A program made the position numbers and the translations under genes. Of a stretch of 64,000 bases of DNA, positions 58,111 through 64,000 are shown in pieces. Origin of the DNA: Carya illinoinensis (Eukaryota > Streptophyta > Magnoliopsida > Fagales > Juglandaceae). Position 1 is the first letter of the stretch, and every line of letters starts with the position of its first letter. The stretch spans positions 14,304,364 to 14,368,363 of the forward strand of contig NC_056762.1 in assembly GCF_018687715.1 (NCBI RefSeq), given 5' to 3'. Under the pieces are notes generated by a model that saw nothing but the letters and a program-made list of their open reading frames with translations, was not told where the DNA came from and ran no database searches.

Positions 58111-60249
58111 ATAAATTTCAATTTATATATGTATTTTATAACAATATAAAAAGTTAAAATATTCAGAAAAATGCACTCAGTTAACCTGTTTACGTTTTCC
58201 TTTGGGGCGAGCATTCTTCGTTGTGGGTTTCACTCTCTCAATGCATGATTTTTTCCTAAGAGATGGCGATCTACCCTTTCCTTTGACTACATGAGGACTC
58301 AGGAAATTCTTAGAACTCGTAGTTGTTGTTGTGTCGGCATTATAAATTACAACCTTCGAGGGCGGCTTGTTGGTGCGGTAGCCTAAGTTCATCGCATCTA
58401 GCTTAGCTAGCATATCCACAGTGTGCTCATCAAATGAAAATGCATTTGTGGCTACTTCGTAGCATTTCTTGATGATACGTGAATATCTGCTAACTTCAGG
58501 CCTCTGATCAACTAAGTCATAACTACTTCGTATAAGAGTGTATGTCATTTTTATGTCTTTCCTCCATTGATCTAGTATGTACTTTTTTGGAACCGAATGG
58601 ATTTTGTTAACTCTCATAATGCCAAATACATGTCTACACAAATCTCTCATCTTAAACAAGGCACATGAACACTTCACGTTGTATTCGACCTCATTAAAGT
58701 ATACTGTGTGGGTCACCTCCTTGATGAAATCATCAACATTTACTTCATCTTTTATATGGTACATTGCAATTACACCATCCTTTTGGTGTAGAGTTGGGAG
58801 AGTTGCAAGCATCCTTATTACTTCTTTTTGAACTTCTTTAAATTTATTGCAAGTGTATATGTCTTGAAAAATCTTCTCAAATGGAGAGGGAGAGACGACG
58901 GGAATTGTAACATTGAATGAGTGGAATTCTGCCTCACTTTCACTCTCAATCTTCTTCCTCAATGCATTACCGAACTGATCGACAAACTCTTTTAAGTTTG
59001 CCTTAGCATGAACATACCCGTCAAAAAAAGCATTCATGCTCTTGCTTCGTTGGTTTGTACTTATTCCAACCCAGAAAACTCCTTTCATGAACACCGGTGC
59101 CCAATACGTACGCTTAGTGTATAAACTCTTCAACCAAGTATTCTCCTGTAAGTTGTACTTCGTAATCAACACTTCCCAAGAGCCCTCAAACTCCTCTATT
59201 GTGTGAGAGTCATACACACAATTTAGCAATTGACTTTTCAAACCAGTTTTGTATGCACCATGCGAACCTAGTTTCTTAGGAAATTTTTTCAATATGTGCC
59301 ATAAACAAAATCTGTGTTGGGTGTTTGGAAAGATGAGACTTATTGCATTTTTCATGGCTCTATCTTGATCTATGATAATAGCCTTGGGAGCTTCACCATC
59401 CATACAGGTCAACCAAGTCTGAAATAACCATGTAAACGTTTCTGTATCCTGCCCCTAATTGAATTGACTAGCCATGGTGGTTTACACCAACAAAGGGTGC
59501 AAATGGCATCCCATATCTATTAGTCCAATATGTTGTGTCGAATGTGACGACATCTCCAAAATATTTGTAGCCTACCCTACTTCGTGCATCTGCTAGAATA
59601 CATTCCTCAACTGCCCGTCATCATCGATATCCATCAGTGAAAAGAACCCATCATTCTTATATTGCATCCGAGCAAAGTACTCACGGAGGGCTCCAGCGCC
59701 ACCTTTCCCAAGTCGAAGGTGGCGTGCCTTGTCAATATAATTACGATAGTCTTTTTCATTGAATGGCAAGTTCTCAAACCCACTCGCTTCTTGTACACGA
59801 GAGGCAAAACTCTTATTTATTCTGATCCCAGCCTGATCATTTATATCTAACACTCTCTTAACAGACTCGCTCACTTCTCTATTGCAGTGAAAGTACCTTG
59901 ACTTTTGTGGACTTAGGCCGTGATTATGGGAATTGTTAACACTAGACACCTTCAACACCCCTTTTTCTAACGTAACATTTATCCTTGCCTTACATTCTGT
60001 CTTTGATGTCGGACGTGGCCTCGCAACATTTGTCGTATGGTTTTGTGCCTTCCCATCACGAGCACAACCCAATGTGACATATCTAATGCTTCCATCCTCA
60101 AACCTATGACTCCTTTGTGTCATAATCCCAAAACCGCATTGTTGCCCATATCTTTTATAATAAGAAAGTAACTCCTCTTTAGATTTAAACACCATTCCCA
60201 ACTTCGGATCAACGATATCTGCCCCTTTAGTATGCATAGGATTTCTACT

Positions 60250-60357
60250 CCCGGATTGATCGACATTTTTGGGTTCAACAGTATCCCCGAACTGATCAAC
60301 AACTTTGGGATCAACAGTATCCCCAGACTGATCGACATCTTTGGGTTCAACAGTATC
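60250..60357 (-). repeat. Three 36-bp repeats in FRS N-terminus
   Basis: Encode three consecutive 12-residue units of the pattern DTV(E/D)PK.VDQ(S/F)G, residues 8-43 counted from ATG 60378. The repeats are clean at DNA level, suggesting recent expansion. Confidence 0.9.
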
Positions 60358-60576
60358 ATGAATGGTGGGCGTAAACATACTTTTTCCAGTAGACTAAGGT
60401 GATATATTTTGGACTTCATCCACATGGCTTGAACTTGTCGAGTGTAAATCAATCGGATAGAAAACTAATGAGTGAAATGGGGGTAGTGGATTTCCCAAAA
60501 ATTACACCCTCAAAATGAATTAAATTGATTACAAGCATTGATAAAAATAAGCGCAGTACCTAACAAAAATAATTTA

Positions 60577-60707
60577 TCACCTGACTAGTCTATGTAAATG
60601 GGTTTGCATCAGGACGCTCCACAAACGGTAACCACGCATGCGGGCATTGGTGGATGGAAACCATGCATATACTTTGACAAATCCGGATTGACTGGTATTG
60701 GTATCAC
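60577..60707 (-). other. Candidate upstream exon (B) of a minus-strand transcript
   Basis: Acceptor-like tatgttag before 60707 and donor-like CAG/gtgataa at 60576. The first 32 codons (VIPIPVNPDLSKYMHGF...) are open in the phase left by exon A. A nearby alternative phase reads PHAWLPFVERPDANPFT, so a frameshift may lie near 60650. Not similar to anything I recognise. Confidence 0.35.
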
Positions 60708-60779
60708 CTAACATATAAAATAAAAATGATTATGAAACAAAGATGTATTTGTGGCAACTACGGAACAAAACCAGTTATG

Positions 60780-60784
60780 ATAAT
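60780..60784. repeat. Target-site duplication ATAAT (left) of copia-type solo LTR
   Basis: ATAAT before the LTR; identical copy at 62185-62189. Confidence 0.9.
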
Positions 60785-62184
60785 TGTTGAGCCCAAGGTT
60801 TCAAGCTTTGTGTAATTATATATCTACACATGGATTTTGATGATAACAAATGAATTCAAAGAATAAATGAGTCTTAAGCTCAAGTTGTCTACACAATAGA
60901 GTCAAGCACATCAAGGAACCAAGCATGAGCAAGAAGGGAACAAGTTCACATTAAAGTCATAGAGTAATGTTGTAAATCTCTTAAAAATTTGAAATTAGGA
61001 TTAAGGCTCAAAATTAATATTTTATCATAAAGCATTTAAATATATTTTCCACATGTGCATGAATATTTTGAAAATTAAATTTGAAATTTTGAAAGATGAT
61101 TGATTGTCATCTTTCACATGTGCATTACATGATTAAAGGTTTGAACTTTGAAAATATTAAAGATGATTGATTGTCATCTTTCACATGTGTATGTTTTATT
61201 TGAATATTTTCAAAAGTGATTGATGCTTTTTTTGACTTATGCAAAAGGTAGATGATTTTGTTTGAAAAATTTGAAAAGTAAAGTGTGTTCATTTTGTCAT
61301 ATACAAAAGTAAAAAGATTAGGTTTGAAATATTTGAAAAGTAAATCGTGCTCCTTTTGTCATATGCAAAAATTAAAAAGATTAGGTTTGAATTTTTTGAA
61401 AATAAAGTGTGCTCCTTTTGTCATATGCCAAAGTTAAAAGATTAGGTTTGAAGTTTTTGAAAAATGAATGATGTTGTCTTTGACAATTGAAAAAGAAGAA
61501 CCTTTTATTTGATTTTTTTTGAAAAATTAAATAATGTTGTCTTTGATATGTGAATCTTTTTAAATTTGAATATGAAGTCTCATATGCCTACAAATAGATC
61601 ATTTGAGAGCTTCACATTCACAATACCAAAAGCATACAACATTCATTCAAAGCTTTCATTCTCTCTTCTCTAAGCATTGAGCCTTAATCCTTGTTCATTT
61701 TGAGAGAAATATTGTTTGCATTGTATTGTTCTTATTTCACTCATTAAGGAGTGTTTTTTGATAACCTACCCACTATCATCTCTTGTATCAGTAAAAGGGT
61801 GTGTATAACCCTTGTGCGTGTAGAAAGTGTTCTACACAGGGAATAGTTGAATCACCACGTAAGGTGATTGCAAGTGTAGAGGGTGTTCTACATAGATCCT
61901 TTGTAGTGGTGTTGTTCAAAGGTGTAATAGGTTTTTATCTCCACCTGAAGGAGGTTGAATAGTAAATTTGGGGATCCTCAAGGGGTAGGTTAAGGCGAGG
62001 ACGTAGGCAGTGGGCCGAACCTCGTTAACGTACTGAGTTTGCTTCTCTCTTACCCTTACTCTTTATATTTATTGCTATTTCGTATTTTGTTTATATTTTA
62101 TATTGTATATTTGATTTATAATTGTTATTTTTTTCTTAATACAACTCAATTCACCCTCCTCTTGTGTTAGTTATCTGGGCAACA
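60785..62184 (+). mobile_element. 1.4-kb solo LTR, Ty1/copia type
   Basis: Starts TGTTGAGCCCAAGG and ends TTATCTGGGCAACA. It is flanked by perfect ATAAT duplications and has no internal coding. The opening with 'ttttgatgataacaaatgaa' nearby and the ending '...ctcctcttgtgttagttatctgggcaaca' are typical of plant copia LTRs (established wording, from memory). The termini form an imperfect inverted pair (TGTTG...CAACA). It lies between candidate exons A and B. A solo LTR with intact duplication indicates recombination after a fairly recent insertion. Confidence 0.88.
61085..61560 (+). repeat. Tandem repeats inside the copia-type solo LTR
   Basis: Two copies of 'aaagatgattgattgtcatctttcacatgtg' (about 61096 and 61160) are followed by about four 60-65-bp units with 'aagattaggtttgaa..tttttgaaaa.taaagtgtgctccttttgtcatatgc'. 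Such arrays often sit in the U3 region and may carry enhancer-like elements; this is an inference. Confidence 0.75.
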
Positions 62185-62189
62185 ATAAT
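62185..62189. repeat. Target-site duplication ATAAT (right)
   Basis: Perfect copy of 60780-60784. Confidence 0.9.
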
Positions 62190-62229
62190 GGTTTAAAAGT
62201 TGAATATTACAAAATTGTAAAATTCCTAC

Positions 62230-62304
62230 CTGGGACAGAGGATTTGTTGCTGGATCTGCGGTAGGAGGTGTAGAGGAAGATGCATGCTCCTTCCCTTTCT
62301 CCAA
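62230..62304 (-). other. Candidate upstream exon (A) of a minus-strand transcript
   Basis: 75 bases, 25 open codons (LEKGKEHASSSTPPTADPAT...), with acceptor ttctgtag before 62304 and donor CAG/gtagga at 62229. It joins in phase to exon B. It could be an upstream part of the FRS transcription unit or of a separate small gene. The intron between A and B now contains the copia-type solo LTR. Confidence 0.35.
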
Positions 62305-64000
62305 CTACAGAATATTTTTATACATTAAAAATTAGCTTATATAAATTACTTTAAATGCAATAAAGTCTCCATTCTTTGGGGTTTGGCCATAGTTTTTACT
62401 TTTATGTTAGTTCTCTTGTTTGATTAGTAACTTTTATGTCAATTCTGAGAGTGGCATAAAGTCTTATTTCCTCAATTTCTTCTTTATATGCTTTGTTGGA
62501 AGCTTGATTCAGAACTGCAAACAATAAAATTATATGGGCTATAAGAAGAGTAAAAATCCGACCTTGTAAAAATGATACTTTTTTAAATATTTCGAATTAT
62601 GCTTATTTAACAGAACTAATCACTGCCTCAGGTTGTTTGTAATGGTAAATCTTGATGATTAATCACTGCCTCAGGTTGTTTGGGCTAGTAAATCTTGAAG
62701 ATCAATCTCTGATATGCTACTCAACTAAAAATAGCTTTTATCATGGAAAACAAATGAAATTAAATTTATATTACGATTACACTATGCCATCTGAGTGCTT
62801 TGCAAATTATATAATGCAGTCATTGATAGTCCTATACTAAACACGATAATTTGGAGCTTAGCTTGATATGACCTATTTCCCTTGGTAGCAGTATACAGTA
62901 ATAGATATTATGGAAGCTTAGAATAATGTATAATTTTGAAACTAAAGTGATATGGCGAAAACTTTATTAAGGGGACTTAATACGTACAGCCATGCATGCT
63001 TGCACCTGTACAGTTTATGTGCATGCTTCCATTTATCTTGGATAGTCTAGATTTGAGAAATTCTAGAGATTCTAAAAGTTCTAGCTGAAATAGATATTAG
63101 TATAGAACTAAATATAAGAAATTATGTCTTATACGTTATTGTTGAGCATGTTAAATTTATAAATACTTTAATGAATGTGCACTTCTATTTCAATGCTTGT
63201 ATGTATGAATAGATGTGGACATATTTTTTTTCTAAGCAAAAAATAAATAAATAAATAAAATTAAAAAGGGCAAAGAAGAAGAAGAGCAAGCACATACATC
63301 TGATTTGTCAAATTATAACCTTTTGTTTTCCTCCTTTCGACTATGTATCAAATTGATATCAGATGTTGTTTCTGGTTGAAATGCTCCTATTGTCTCCTTC
63401 AAAGCTATGTTTATTGAAACTGATGAGAAATTGAGTCATTGTGCAATACCCAATACAATGCTGAAAGCCAGCGGGTCACCCAAATTCCTTGGAGTTGAGC
63501 TCTTGCCTTTTTGGAAGAACTTTCCATGAATTACCATGGTTTCACTTATTGCTGTGTACGAGTTTTTGTCTTCACTAGTCTACATTAGTATAGGATTGAT
63601 AGTCCCATGATATCCAATTAGTTCTTTAAGCATGAGATGGGATGGGTGCCTTAATGCAGTCACCAGTTTGCGTTAGTATAGGAAATGCCTTCCTAATTTC
63701 CTAATTTTCTTTACCTTCTATTCCAACAAGCCTAAGACCCTTACTCTGGCCTCAATCTTCAAGAAACCAACCAACGCAGCCTCAACCCCCCTTCTTTGAT
63801 TGGTTTCCTCGAGCAGCAGGTATGTACACTATCTTTGGTTGTAAACCAAAATAAATAACACTTTGTAAGGTAAAGGAAAACACCAACTCGTTATACAAGA
63901 GCAAAAAAATACCTGGGTGAAAAGCTACATGCTTGTTTTCAAATAAATAAGAAAACTAAAAATATAGAAGCCAATACCGTTTCGGGAAGCCGATTTTTAC
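62305..64000. other. Intergenic, no gene recognised
   Basis: AT-rich. Contains a 46-bp near-tandem duplication at 62616-62708 and an (aaat)n run at 63238-63260. A 33-codon minus-strand frame at 63438-63539 (MVIHGKFFQKGKSSTPRNLG...) is open and of normal composition but matches nothing I know. The window ends inside this region. Confidence 0.4.
62616..62708 (+). repeat. Short direct duplication 'taatcactgcctcaggttgtttg'
   Basis: The block taatcactgcctcaggttgtttg...gtaaatcttga(t/a)gat occurs at about 62616 and again at about 62660. Two near-identical units of about 45 bp. Confidence 0.8.

Larger units (their letters stand above)
57628..60411 (-). pseudogene. FAR1-RELATED SEQUENCE (FRS) family gene, multi-exon, disrupted
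   Basis: The main part starts near ATG 60378. N-terminus: three 12-residue acidic repeats. FAR1 DNA-binding domain: MVFKSKEELLSYYKRYG, LGCARDGKAQ, TECKARINV, VSSVNNSHNHGLSPQKSR (zinc-binding C, C, H, H). MULE-type transposase core: [57 protein letters not shown] zinc finger: CSCALFKMRDLCRHVFGIM. Basic tail. FRS proteins are domesticated Mutator-like transposases acting as transcription factors. A splice donor at CAG/gttaac (about 58180) leads in phase to exons 58073-57984 (30 codons) and 57690-57628 (ending TGA). Lesions: TAG 60394-60396 upstream; frameshift at 59593-59600; TAG 59468-59470; small deletion near 59445. The last three fall in the transposase core. Confidence 0.85.

Noticed and set aside
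1..64000. CRISPR arrays, bacterial operons, rRNA or tRNA genes
   Set aside because: The window is plant nuclear DNA. Tandem repeats seen lack spacer structure, and I saw no rRNA stretch and no cloverleaf-like tRNA. The tRNA-like words are primer-binding sites of retroelements.

Overview
The window is nuclear DNA of a dicot plant. The evidence is dense long terminal repeat (LTR) retrotransposon nesting, plant-specific Ty3/gypsy clades (chromoviruses, Athila), plant-style splice sites, a FAR1-related gene, a GRF zinc-finger gene and a fragment of mitochondrial ccmFN. A short AT-rich repeat at 52914-53124 resembles, from memory, the repeat family starting 'ggtttgg.ta.tgagatgag' that is very common in Juglandaceae. 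A walnut/hickory-like Fagales host is therefore my guess, not a demonstrated fact.

Layout. (1) 1-8490: promoter and a 5' untranslated exon with a splice donor at 742, then intron-like DNA hit by a 5.3-kb Reina-like chromovirus (946-6242, target-site duplication ATTTC). (2) 8490-12545: old LTR fragments and unassigned DNA. (3) 12550-45200: a four-level Russian doll. A decayed chromovirus (L0; pol at 12550-15389, tail from 44083) was split by an internally deleted Athila element (A; 15390-44077, duplication ACGTT). A's right LTR was split by a Tekay/Del-like chromovirus (L2; 19841-42491, duplication GGACG). L2's integrase was split by a 13.3-kb Athila element with 3.25-kb LTRs (B; 22903-36222, duplication ACTGC). 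All three duplications are perfect, so the order of events can be read directly. (4) 45205-50290: a LINE (L1-type) remnant whose RNase H is split by a 3.36-kb solo LTR. (5) 50290-51930: a mosaic of gypsy gag/protease scraps, a mitochondrial ccmFN 3' end and a poly(A) run. (6) 52900-62304: the only gene-like zone. It holds a GRF zinc-finger gene (+) converging on a FAR1-RELATED SEQUENCE gene (-). Both carry premature stops. A 1.4-kb copia-type solo LTR lies among candidate upstream exons. (7) 62305-64000: no gene recognised.

Function. No intact autonomous coding sequence was found. Each retroelement polyprotein carries stops, frameshifts or, in Athila B, replaced catalytic aspartates. Most premature stops are explainable as C-to-T changes (CAG/CAA/CGA to stop, or TGG to stop), as expected for heavily methylated silenced DNA.
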